Under the pieces are notes generated by a model. It saw only the letters and a program-made list of their open reading frames with translations, was not told the DNA's origin and did not search any database. A program made the translations under genes and the position numbers. A DNA stretch of 64,000 nucleotides from Parabacteroides gordonii MS-1 = DSM 23371 (lineage in GTDB: Bacteria > Bacteroidota > Bacteroidia > Bacteroidales > Tannerellaceae), in NCBI RefSeq assembly GCF_000969825.1, contig NZ_KQ033919.1, positions 3,670,749 through 3,734,748 of the forward strand. The letters are read 5' to 3'. Numbering within the stretch: position 1 is the stretch's first letter; the number at the start of each line of letters is the position of its first letter. Below, piece after piece: positions 16,615 through 24,774 of the stretch.

Positions 16615-17946
16615 TTATTTCAATATTTTCTTTTGCAATGCCCTGAACCAGACAAATGAAACAACCCCTTTCAGCATGCTGGAAATACTGATAGCCCACC
16701 AGACGCCGACAACACCTAATCCCATAGCCGATAAAGCGATCGCCATCGGGATACGCAATGAGTTGAATGTTATGCTGATAATGGCAGGTGGAACCGTCCG
16801 TCCTGTTCCGTAAAACAATCCTTGCATGGTTATTTCGAGCATCATGAACAACATGGAATAACCATCTATCCGCAGGAAAATACCTCCGGCTTCATAGGCC
16901 TCTCTCTGGGGAACGATCAACGAGAATACTTCGCTGCCATAGAATACGAACAATAACGTACAGAGAATACCGAACACGGTAGTCATCTTTAACGTCGTGT
17001 GATAAGCTTCCAACACCCTGTTCTTCTCGGATGCGGCATAGTTCTGGGCGACAAATGCGCTCAATGCCGTGCTGAATCCCTGAGAGGTGTTCCACGCAAT
17101 GGCTTCTATCTGTCCTCCGGCGGTGAGCGTCATTAACCCGATATGTCCTCCGTAGGTAGATGCCGTGCGGGCCATGAATATATTGATGATGGCAAACAGC
17201 GTATTCAGCATGGCAACCGGTAATCCTAATTGCAATATCCTTTTCGAATAACTTTTCTTTAATCTGACAAAGAAGGTGAAGCCGCCCAGTAATTTGCTTC
17301 TCCATTTCAGCTGGTAGACGAACAGGGCGCATACGGTAGCCTGCGATAACCAGGTAGCCCAGGCCGCTCCGGCAGTCCCCATGTCAAACACGAAGATAAA
17401 TACCGGGTCGAGTATCATATTCATAATAAGTCCTGCTCCACTGATATAGAACGGGATTTTACTTAATCCGGCAGCATTGTGGATGCCCGTGAAAGCGGCA
17501 GACAAGAATATAAAAGGGAAGGCGGTAGAAATGATCCGCAGATACTCTACCGCATTAGCTGCGATAGGAGCTTCCAGTTTATATATCCCGATAATTGGAT
17601 TGGCAAACACAAAAAGAAGTAACCCCCAGCAAATGGAAATGAGCAGGGCGATGGTGAGGTTGTGGGAAGAATAACTCCGCGCATCCTCTTCATTGCGGGC
17701 ACCGATACTTTGTCCTACGCTCACTTCCGAACCTACTTTATTCAGTAAGGAGATCGAGTTGGTCATCCAGGTCAGAATACCTACGGCACCGATGGCGGCA
17801 ACGGCTTCACTACCCAGGCGTCCCACCCAGGCCATGTCGGTGATGCTGTAAGCCATCTGTATAAAAGAAGTCCCCATGATAGGTAATGCCAGGTTGAATA
17901 GTTGGCGTTTGATGGGACCTTGTGTCAGGTTCTTTGTTCCTTGCAT
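16615..17946 (-). CDS. MATE family multidrug/Na+ efflux transporter
   Basis: A 443-residue inner-membrane protein of about 12 membrane segments starting MQGTKNLTQGPIKRQLFNLALPIM. The LTxGPIxrQLfnLAlPI opening and WVGRLGSEAVAAIGA are MATE hallmarks, and the two six-helix halves are recognisable by repeat of the same layout. A TTG-initiated frame seven codons longer overlaps the promoter -7 box (TACTTTTG), so the ATG at 17946 is the likely start with a leader of about 12 bases. It exports cationic compounds by Na+ or H+ exchange. The substrate is unknown. It sits downstream of the terminator of the next gene to the right and is probably monocistronic. Confidence 0.9.
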   Translation of the reverse strand: MQGTKNLTQGPIKRQLFNLALPIMGTSFIQMAYSITDMAWVGRLGSEAVAAIGAVGILTWMTNSISLLNKVGSEVSVGQSIGARNEEDARSYSSHNLTIALLISICWGLLLFVFANPIIGIYKLEAPIAANAVEYLRIISTAFPFIFLSAAFTGIHNAAGLSKIPFYISGAGLIMNMILDPVFIFVFDMGTAGAAWATWLSQATVCALFVYQLKWRSKLLGGFTFFVRLKKSYSKRILQLGLPVAMLNTLFAIINIFMARTASTYGGHIGLMTLTAGGQIEAIAWNTSQGFSTALSAFVAQNYAASEKNRVLEAYHTTLKMTTVFGILCTLLFVFYGSEVFSLIVPQREAYEAGGIFLRIDGYSMLFMMLEITMQGLFYGTGRTVPPAIISITFNSLRIPMAIALSAMGLGVVGVWWAISISSMLKGVVSFVWFRALQKKILK

Positions 17947-17964
17947 GTTTGTCTTATTTGGATG

Positions 17965-17972
17965 CAAAAGTA
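17965..17972 (-). promoter_or_regulatory. -7 element before the MATE gene
   Basis: CAAAAGTA on + is TACTTTTG on the coding strand. It lies 19-26 bases before the ATG and just after the terminator of the preceding gene. A matching -33 element was not obvious. Confidence 0.45.
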
Positions 17973-17973
17973 G

Positions 17974-18009
17974 GAATAAAAAAGGAGAACCCGATATCGG
18001 ATTCTCCTT
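17974..18009 (-). terminator. Terminator of the outer-membrane barrel gene
   Basis: A near-perfect palindrome (AAGGAGAA..CCGATATCGG..TTCTCCTT) is followed on the minus strand by a T-rich run, 25 bases after the stop of the barrel gene. Confidence 0.8.
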
Positions 18010-18033
18010 CTCTGTTATGTTTCTTTTGTCGGA

Positions 18034-19830
18034 TCAGAAATTAATATTCACTCCGATCATCGCACTGAACTTCTGCAACGGATAACCGTAATAAAGTTCG
18101 TATTTCTGGAACAGTACGTTGTTCAGCTTCAGATACAGGCCGAAGGTGTCGTTGAAGTTGTAGGCTCCGGTCAGGTTCAGTTCGTTGATATTTTTCATTT
18201 TAATATAATCAAGACCTAACGGAGTTTTACGTCCTGTGGCCAGGTAGTAATCCAACGATGCAGATAAGTTCTTGATCGGACGGACGGTTACACCGGCTGT
18301 GATTTCCATTTCCGGCATTCCGTAGGCTTCAGCTTCGTGTGTGTTGAGGAAACCTGTTGAATGATCTTCAGAATATTCAACGTCCCAGTTATTGTAAACT
18401 CCTTTTAAGGATATTTCAAATAGTTGCTGGTAACTGTATTTCAGGTTGGCTCCGACAAACAGTTGTTTGGAGTCCATTAAGTTTGACGGGTAACAAAGGT
18501 TTCCGAAATTATCCTTTGTATTCTGAAATGCCGGAACATAGAAATAATCGTCACTTGTGATCTTATATCCTCCGAAAACATCAAACCAGAATCCCGGTGC
18601 TACGCCGCTCCTGATCCCAAGTATTCCGTCCAGCCAGTTCCGTGAAGGAGTTATTCTAGAAACTGGAGAAGTATAACGGTTTACCTGGAACAAGTCATAC
18701 ATGCTGTTTGACTTCAATTTGCCGTTAGCACTCAGGTATAGTACAGTTTTGTCTGCTACTTCCACGTCAGCCGAAATATTGGGAGATGCCATGAACTCTT
18801 TATGTTCTCCGCTGAAGAACATTGCGTTTACTCCCAGTTTGACATGCCAGTTTTCGCCTTCTATCTTGTAATAAGGGCTTAAGGTTGCGGCTGCAAAATT
18901 ATCAAAATAATACGTGTATCCGGCTTTTTCACCATCAGGTATCTTCATATCATTCGGCAAACTATAGTTGAAGTACTGGAAGTTTCCGTCCAATCCGACT
19001 CTTTGATTACCTCCGAAGCCGGCATTTAATCCGAAATTAAGATTGAATGTTCCTTCTGTCGGGCCGTCGAAAGATTCTCCGGCTCCATATTTATAAGAGA
19101 AATTAGTATAGCCTATATCCAGCAGATAGCCTACCGGAGCATCTTCTTTCGATTCGACACCTACATTCGCTTTGATCGTCTGAGCCACCTGGTTTGTCTC
19201 AATGTCACTCAATATTTCGGGAATAGCACTTGAACTCGGGTCTAAATACATTGGGAAGCCATAATAATTAAATCCTGAATACCCGTATTTAACCCCCATC
19301 TTCAACGCCAGCTTATCGAAGTTGTGCTTGAAGTTGAGACCTCCCAGGTTATCGTTCAGTTTTGCTTTTACCTTTTCGTCTATCTGAAGGTATTTCACCT
19401 TACCATTGGTGGAACGGTGCGAGAGCCAGATATTCAACTGATCCTTATCTGTGCTGAGGATGTGGTATCCCAGGTCGCCATTCAGATTCAGATACGTACC
19501 GGCACCGAAGTTGAAATAACCGCGGCGTTTGTTGTAGAGGATATCCGTCATGATATTGCCTGAAGGAAGCAGGCTGATCTCCTTTTCCGGATCGGCCGGA
19601 ACCGTGAAGCCGGCATAGTCGATCGGCATCTTCTTCACTGTCGGCTCCTTGATGACCGGCAGGGTGTTGACTTTACTGGCATCCTGAACCGACGGATCGT
19701 ATTCGCGTTCGAGCGTCATTTCCCGGTCAAGATTCTGTTTCTTCGAAGTATCTTCCTGTGCATTGACTGTGGCTGCTGTTCCCAACAGAGCAACGACGCA
19801 CAGTGTTTTTACATTATATATAGTCTTCAT
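18034..19830 (-). CDS. Outer-membrane beta-barrel protein
   Basis: A 598-residue protein with signal peptide (cleavage about residue 24, VNA-QE), a short proline/charge-rich periplasmic linker (about 25-95), then alternating aromatic strands to the C-terminus. It ends with the barrel signature MIGVNINF (terminal Phe). There is no plug, TonB box or carboxypeptidase-like domain, so it is not a SusC-type receptor even though automated tools may call it TonB-dependent-receptor-like. The barrel resembles uncharacterised Bacteroidales proteins encoded beside a large TPR protein. It begins 9 bases after the TPR gene, and the two are clearly one operon. A role in envelope assembly or transport with the TPR partner is inference. 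Confidence 0.75.
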   Translation of the reverse strand: MKTIYNVKTLCVVALLGTAATVNAQEDTSKKQNLDREMTLEREYDPSVQDASKVNTLPVIKEPTVKKMPIDYAGFTVPADPEKEISLLPSGNIMTDILYNKRRGYFNFGAGTYLNLNGDLGYHILSTDKDQLNIWLSHRSTNGKVKYLQIDEKVKAKLNDNLGGLNFKHNFDKLALKMGVKYGYSGFNYYGFPMYLDPSSSAIPEILSDIETNQVAQTIKANVGVESKEDAPVGYLLDIGYTNFSYKYGAGESFDGPTEGTFNLNFGLNAGFGGNQRVGLDGNFQYFNYSLPNDMKIPDGEKAGYTYYFDNFAAATLSPYYKIEGENWHVKLGVNAMFFSGEHKEFMASPNISADVEVADKTVLYLSANGKLKSNSMYDLFQVNRYTSPVSRITPSRNWLDGILGIRSGVAPGFWFDVFGGYKITSDDYFYVPAFQNTKDNFGNLCYPSNLMDSKQLFVGANLKYSYQQLFEISLKGVYNNWDVEYSEDHSTGFLNTHEAEAYGMPEMEITAGVTVRPIKNLSASLDYYLATGRKTPLGLDYIKMKNINELNLTGAYNFNDTFGLYLKLNNVLFQKYELYYGYPLQKFSAMIGVNINF

Positions 19831-19839
19831 TGTATTCTA

Positions 19840-22800
19840 TTATTGCTTTAGTTTACCTAATCTGTCTTCTATCATGCCGGCAATTTCGTCGTCACCCTTA
19901 TAGTTGTTCTTCAGGTTGTTCAGATAAGCGCGTGCCTGAAGGTCGTCTCCCTGGCGGATATAAATATCAGCCCAGAGGATAAAGCCGCGTGCCAGCCAGT
20001 ACTGATGAGGCGTGCCGTTCTTGGCGAAATCTTCTAGGATCTTTTCTGCGTTCTTATCATCCTTCGTATCGTAGAAATACTGTGCCAGCAGATACTTCGC
20101 TTCGGCACCGTGAACGGTACGGGTATCCTGGCTGAGTACTTTCAGGTCTTCGACAGCTTTTGCAGGCTGCTTATGGTCGATATAAGCTTTGGCACGAATG
20201 TAACGTGCTTCCGCTTCCACTTCGGGTGATAGCTTCGATTCTTTCAGCAACTCGTTGGCGGCCAGTTGCGCTTCTTCCTGTTGTCCGGTCTGTAAGGCAC
20301 AACGCATAACACCCAGGCGGGCAGCCAGTTTGTTTTCCGGATTTTCGGCAATGACCTGCAAACGCTTGAAGCTTTCCAGTGCAGACGGGAAATCTTTGGT
20401 GAGATATTGCATTTCGGCCGTACGTGCAACCGCCTCTTCCAGGAACTTCGTGTCGCCACTTTCGATAACCGACTGGAAGCGCTGCAGTGCTTCGTCATAT
20501 TCTTTCTTGCTGAAGGCAATGCTTGCCAGGTAATAGTTCGCATTCGAACTGAAGGCACCTTCCGGGAATGTCTGCAGGTAGTTGATCAGGCTGCGGCGTG
20601 CTTCTTCGTTGTTGCCACGGTTGAACAGTTTCTCGGCAGCAATATAAGTCAGTGAATCCTGTTCGCCTACTTCCAGGCGGACATTGCCACCCAGGGAGTT
20701 TACATAGTTGGCATACGCATTGATATCGTTCAGGTCGATGTAGACCGATTTCAAGTCTTGCAGCGCCACTCTGGCTTCTTCACTTCCCGGATAATTGCTG
20801 ATCACCTTTTTATAGGCGTCGGCCGCTTTCTCCGGATGGTTGTCGTTGAAGTAGAGCAGACCCAGCTGGATACCGGCTTTACGTGCCAGACTGCTTTGCG
20901 GGAACTCTTGCACTAATGTTTCAAACGCTTTGGCAGCCTGCGAACTGTTATCCAGCAATACATAAGAACGTCCTTTTTCGAAAAGGGCATCATCTACATA
21001 TTGCGATTCGGGATAGTCGCGGATCAGGCGATCCATCATATTGATCTTTCCTTTATAATCTTTCTGCAAGCCCAGCAGGAAGCCTTTCTGGTAGACTGAA
21101 TAATCTCCGGCGGAAGGTTGCAGTTGTGCGGCACGCGAATAATTTTCTTCGGCCTGTGCGAACTGGCGGTTCTGATACAGACAGTCGCCTACACGGTTGT
21201 AGGCATCCGCCAGAGCCGGAGCATTCTGGTTGCTTTCCAGGTCGATATACTGGCGGAAGCGGTTCTGGGCTTCTCCGTATTGTTTCTGTTTGAAGTAGCA
21301 GTAACCCAGGTTGTAATGAGCCAGGGCATACATATCCGTATTGCGCTGACGGGTATTGTTCAGATACGTACGGTAATCTGAAATAGCTTTCTGGTATTCA
21401 CCCTGGCGGTAGTAAGACTCTCCGCGCCAGAAATAAGCATCGTTACGCGATTCCATATTATAAGAACCCAGATTGATAGCCTGGGTGAACAGGTCTACCG
21501 CATCGTCCAGTTTCATATTGGTGAATGCCTGTGTACCGAGCTGGAACAAAATGTCCTGCTTGGCTTCCAGTATCTTGGTGCTCGGACGGTTGATCTTATT
21601 GATAGAGTTCAGGGCAGCCTGATAGTTCTTTGTCGTTAAATAGACTTCCACCAGGTAGTCGTTCACCTTGTCCGCATATTGGGAGTTAGGGAAGTCATTC
21701 AGGAAGTCCTCGAAAATCGTAACCGATTCGCCGAAGCCGGTGAAAGCTGTCTCATGGATCAGGAGGGCGTAGTTGAACATGGCCGTTTCCTTGATCTGTT
21801 TGTCGAATGAAGAAGTTGCTGCCGCTTCGAATGCCATACGGGCGTTGTTCTTGTCGTTCAGCTTCAGATAACATTGTCCGAGATAGAGATAGGCATTCTG
21901 GGTGAGTGCATCATCCTGGCGGACGGTCTGCGACAGGGCATTGACTGCACTGTTGTAGTTACCTTTATTATAATAGCAAACACCGAGGATATACAGGTCG
22001 CCTCGCAACGGGCTGTCGGTAGACGATACATATTTGCTTAACATGTTGATCGCCTTGTCCTGATTCCCCAGATGATAGTAAGAGTTACCCAGAACGCGGT
22101 AAAGTTCGCTGTTATTCTTGCTGTTCGGATAAGAGGAGAGAAGCTCTTCCCCTTCGCTGATCACCTTGTCGTATTTGTTCTGTATAAAGTATATCTGCGT
22201 GATGTAATATAATGACTGTTCGCGGTAGTCAGGCATCTCTTTCAGGCGGCTGAATTCGACCAGTGCATTGTTGTACTTGCCGGTAGCGTAATCGATATAA
22301 GCCACATAGTAGGTGGCAGCTTCGCGGTACTGTGTCCCGACCTGCTGGATGCGTGAGAAATATCCTCTCGCTTTGTCCATTTCCCCGTTTTGCAGCAGTG
22401 AGTAGGCCAGGCGGAAACTGTAAGTCTCCTGTTGTTCCGGACTCAGCATGTCGATGTTCGACTCATTGAACCAGAAGATGGCCTTCTGATATTCGCCACG
22501 TCCGAAATGAACCGAACCGATCAGGAAGTTCACCTCGTCACTATGGCGTGATGCCGGATAGTCTTCCAGGTAATCTTTCAGTAGTTGGTCGGCATTAGGT
22601 CGTCCCTGCTCATAAGCCGCATATACGATCATATAGTTGGCTTCCTGGATCAGGTCGGCATCTTTCGAATGCTGCTTGTAAGCTTCCAGCTTATCGATGC
22701 AACCCGGATAATTCTTTAAACTAAACAATTCTTTACCTTCTACGAACAATCGGTCCGGTGCCTCAAACTGGTACGACCGTTGCCCGCTAGCCACATGACT

Positions 22801-22842
22801 TCCTACCACCAGGCACAGTGGAATAAGTATTCTTTTCATCAC
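19840..22842 (-). CDS. Large periplasmic TPR-repeat protein
   Basis: A 1,000-residue protein with a signal peptide (about residues 1-20, ending ASG-QR) and an almost continuous array of tetratricopeptide repeats with typical A/G-Y-P spacing (for example YLGQCYLKLNDKNNARMAFEAA, and several blocks ending in YPGS/YPES/FPQS). It is therefore a periplasmic or outer-membrane-associated scaffold resembling the YbgF/BamD class but far longer. It lacks a lipobox. It is followed after 9 bases by the beta-barrel gene, so they probably work together at the outer membrane. A -7-like element (TATATTTG) lies 52 bases upstream. Specific partners are unknown. Confidence 0.85.
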   Translation of the reverse strand: MMKRILIPLCLVVGSHVASGQRSYQFEAPDRLFVEGKELFSLKNYPGCIDKLEAYKQHSKDADLIQEANYMIVYAAYEQGRPNADQLLKDYLEDYPASRHSDEVNFLIGSVHFGRGEYQKAIFWFNESNIDMLSPEQQETYSFRLAYSLLQNGEMDKARGYFSRIQQVGTQYREAATYYVAYIDYATGKYNNALVEFSRLKEMPDYREQSLYYITQIYFIQNKYDKVISEGEELLSSYPNSKNNSELYRVLGNSYYHLGNQDKAINMLSKYVSSTDSPLRGDLYILGVCYYNKGNYNSAVNALSQTVRQDDALTQNAYLYLGQCYLKLNDKNNARMAFEAAATSSFDKQIKETAMFNYALLIHETAFTGFGESVTIFEDFLNDFPNSQYADKVNDYLVEVYLTTKNYQAALNSINKINRPSTKILEAKQDILFQLGTQAFTNMKLDDAVDLFTQAINLGSYNMESRNDAYFWRGESYYRQGEYQKAISDYRTYLNNTRQRNTDMYALAHYNLGYCYFKQKQYGEAQNRFRQYIDLESNQNAPALADAYNRVGDCLYQNRQFAQAEENYSRAAQLQPSAGDYSVYQKGFLLGLQKDYKGKINMMDRLIRDYPESQYVDDALFEKGRSYVLLDNSSQAAKAFETLVQEFPQSSLARKAGIQLGLLYFNDNHPEKAADAYKKVISNYPGSEEARVALQDLKSVYIDLNDINAYANYVNSLGGNVRLEVGEQDSLTYIAAEKLFNRGNNEEARRSLINYLQTFPEGAFSSNANYYLASIAFSKKEYDEALQRFQSVIESGDTKFLEEAVARTAEMQYLTKDFPSALESFKRLQVIAENPENKLAARLGVMRCALQTGQQEEAQLAANELLKESKLSPEVEAEARYIRAKAYIDHKQPAKAVEDLKVLSQDTRTVHGAEAKYLLAQYFYDTKDDKNAEKILEDFAKNGTPHQYWLARGFILWADIYIRQGDDLQARAYLNNLKNNYKGDDEIAGMIEDRLGKLKQ

Positions 22843-22893
22843 TCCTTCGCTTTAATGTACAGATATTAAACAGTCTCTGTTAGTTCTAAGTTG

Positions 22894-22901
22894 CAAATAT
22901 A
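22894..22901 (-). promoter_or_regulatory. -7 element of the TPR/barrel operon
   Basis: CAAATATA on + is TATATTTG on the coding strand, an exact TAnnTTTG match 52 bases upstream of the TPR start. No -33 TTTG is found at the ideal spacing, although one lies 12 bases away. Confidence 0.4.
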
Positions 22902-23055
22902 AAGAATAACATACAAATGCTTAGTAAGTTATTAACAAAAAGAATTAATATTTGATTTCATAAACAAATCGGCCTGAATAAAAAGAGAGACGTTCTTTAC
23001 TAAAGAAGAATAAAAAATGTTCTATATTTACGCTTTCTACGAATGAAAGGGCATA

Positions 23056-23622
23056 ATGAAGGGATCGGAAGACATAAAGAAATTAAATCAGCTATTTGAA
23101 GATTATAAAAGCCGCTTTATCAGCTTTGCAAATTCGTATGTGCAAGATTTGACAGTGGCCGAAGACTTTGTAATGGAAGCTTTTATGGATTACTGGGAAG
23201 TGAGGGATATCCTGCGTGAAGACTCCAATATTCCTGCCTATATCCTGACATTGATTAAGCATAAATGCCTGAACCACCTGAAGCGTAAACAGCTTCAGGA
23301 AGATGTATCTCAGCGGATCAGGAATGTGGCCGAATGGGAATTGAACATTCAAATATCTTCCCTGGAAGTCTGTGAACCGACAGAGCTTTTCACCAATGAA
23401 ATAAAAGAAATAGTCAACCGGACTTTGGAGCAGTTGCCGGAACAGACCCGCCGTATTTTCATCATGAGCCGGGTTGCCAACAAAACCCGCAAAGAGATAG
23501 CCGAGGAAATGAATATGACCGCGAAAGGAGTAGAATACCATATCGCTAAAGCATTATCAGCTTTGCGCGTCAATCTCAAGGATTATTATGTGTTGCTTCC
23601 CTTTTTACTCTACCAATTGTGA
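23056..23622 (+). CDS. ECF RNA polymerase sigma factor of a PUL
   Basis: A 188-residue ECF sigma-70 factor. Region 2 covers about residues 10-80 (FISFANSYVQDLTVAEDFVMEAFMDYW, then the KHKCLNHLKRKQ region 2.4 helix). Region 4 covers about 120-175 (LPEQTRRIFIMSRVANKTRKEIAEEMNMTAKGVEYHIAKAL, a helix-turn-helix). It is the Bacteroidetes expansion type, followed by a FecR-like anti-sigma gene 64 bases downstream and an STN-containing SusC. This is the trans-envelope signalling arrangement in which SusC senses a glycan, the anti-sigma factor releases the sigma factor, and the SusC/SusD genes are switched on. The C-terminal LLPFLLYQL tail is short and hydrophobic. Confidence 0.93.
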   Translation: MKGSEDIKKLNQLFEDYKSRFISFANSYVQDLTVAEDFVMEAFMDYWEVRDILREDSNIPAYILTLIKHKCLNHLKRKQLQEDVSQRIRNVAEWELNIQISSLEVCEPTELFTNEIKEIVNRTLEQLPEQTRRIFIMSRVANKTRKEIAEEMNMTAKGVEYHIAKALSALRVNLKDYYVLLPFLLYQL

Positions 23623-23686
23623 CTTTTTCCATTTTTTAACTAGGCACTTCCTTCTCCCGATTTCTATATAGACAGAAACAGGAAAA

Positions 23687-24628
23687 ATGGAAAAAGAATT
23701 ATTACATAAATTTTTTGCCGGAGCGGCTACGCTGGAGGAGAAAGAAGCAATCATGCACTGGATGGAATCAGATCCGGGCAATAAGCAATTTCTTTTGAAA
23801 GAGCGGAAGCTTTATAATGCCGTCTTATTGCATGGGGAGGATAAACAGGTACAGCAACAGGCCGGCAGACAGCAATACTTCCTGCGTCGTGGCGTGGCCC
23901 GGTTCCTGAGAGTTGCCGCAATGATTGTCGTTGCCTTTGGCCTCGGTTACTTCTGGCAATCGGAAAAAACGGAAGGGCCGATCGCTATGCAGACCATATC
24001 GGTTCCGGCCGGTCAATGCGTAAACGTAACTTTGCCTGACGGCAGTAATATCTGGCTGAATGCCCAGACCACTATACAATATCCGGTATCCTTCAATAAG
24101 GAAAACCGTCAGGTTAAGCTGGATGGAGAAGCCTATTTCGACGTTGCAAAAGATTCGAAAAGGCCATTTATCGTTAATACCAAAGAATGTAGTGTCGAGG
24201 TACTGGGTACCAAGTTCAATATAGATGCTTATTCTTCCCGGGATAAATTTGAAACGGTGTTGATGGAAGGAAGTGTAAAGGTCTCGATGCTCGACGATCC
24301 GACACAGGCCGTTTCGCTGAAGCCTAATAATAAGGTATATCGGTCAAACGGGAAGCTACTGACGCAAAAAGTCAGTAACTATGAGCGGTACCGTTGGAAA
24401 GAAGGCCTGATCTGCTTTGTCGACGAGCCTTTCAAAGTGGTTATGGAAGACTTTGAAAAGTTTTATGGCCTGACTATTGTAGTTAACAATCAGAAAGTCA
24501 CTCAATATCTGTATACCGGTAAATTCAAACAAACGGATGGAGTGGATTACGCACTGAGCCTGTTGCAGAAGAATATTCATTTTACCTATCAACGGGATCG
24601 TGAGAATCATATCGTTTATATAAACTGA
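23687..24628 (+). CDS. FecR-family anti-sigma factor
   Basis: A 313-residue single-pass inner-membrane protein. The cytoplasmic N-terminal segment (about 1-63) contains the anti-sigma-like ATLEEKEAIMHWMESDPGN. One membrane helix follows at about 66-85 (FLRVAAMIVVAFGLGYFW). A periplasmic FecR domain covers about 100-200 (VPAGQCVNVTLPDGSNIWLNA, GEAYFDVAKDSKRPFIV). A C-terminal DUF4974-like domain (FKVVMEDFEKFYGLTIVV) contacts the receptor's STN domain. It should hold the upstream ECF sigma factor until the SusC receptor signals. Spacing and order match known Bacteroidetes sigma/anti-sigma/SusC modules. Confidence 0.93.
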   Translation: MEKELLHKFFAGAATLEEKEAIMHWMESDPGNKQFLLKERKLYNAVLLHGEDKQVQQQAGRQQYFLRRGVARFLRVAAMIVVAFGLGYFWQSEKTEGPIAMQTISVPAGQCVNVTLPDGSNIWLNAQTTIQYPVSFNKENRQVKLDGEAYFDVAKDSKRPFIVNTKECSVEVLGTKFNIDAYSSRDKFETVLMEGSVKVSMLDDPTQAVSLKPNNKVYRSNGKLLTQKVSNYERYRWKEGLICFVDEPFKVVMEDFEKFYGLTIVVNNQKVTQYLYTGKFKQTDGVDYALSLLQKNIHFTYQRDRENHIVYIN

Positions 24629-24694
24629 TCCAATTTAGTATTAACCTTTTAATCTTGTTTGCCTATGACATAAAAAATCCTTGTTAACGAAAAT

Positions 24695-24722
24695 GCCGGC
24701 TGATGGTGACGCATCAACCGGC
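24695..24722 (+). promoter_or_regulatory. Intercistronic hairpin between the anti-sigma gene and susC
   Basis: An 11-base stem (GCCGGCTGATG with CATCAACCGGC, one mismatch) closes a 6-base loop, 66 bases after the FecR stop and 52 bases before the SusC start. There is no T tract. It could be an attenuator or a 5' stabiliser for susC mRNA. The sigma-dependent promoter of susC may lie near here, but I cannot identify it. Confidence 0.4.
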
Positions 24723-24774
24723 AAGAATCTATAACACAATTCATTAAATTGTATTACTTTGAAACAACAAATGT

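Noticed and set aside
18034-19830. TonB-dependent receptor
   Set aside because: No plug domain, TonB box or carboxypeptidase-like domain, and it is too short for a SusC/RagA-type receptor; called an outer-membrane barrel.
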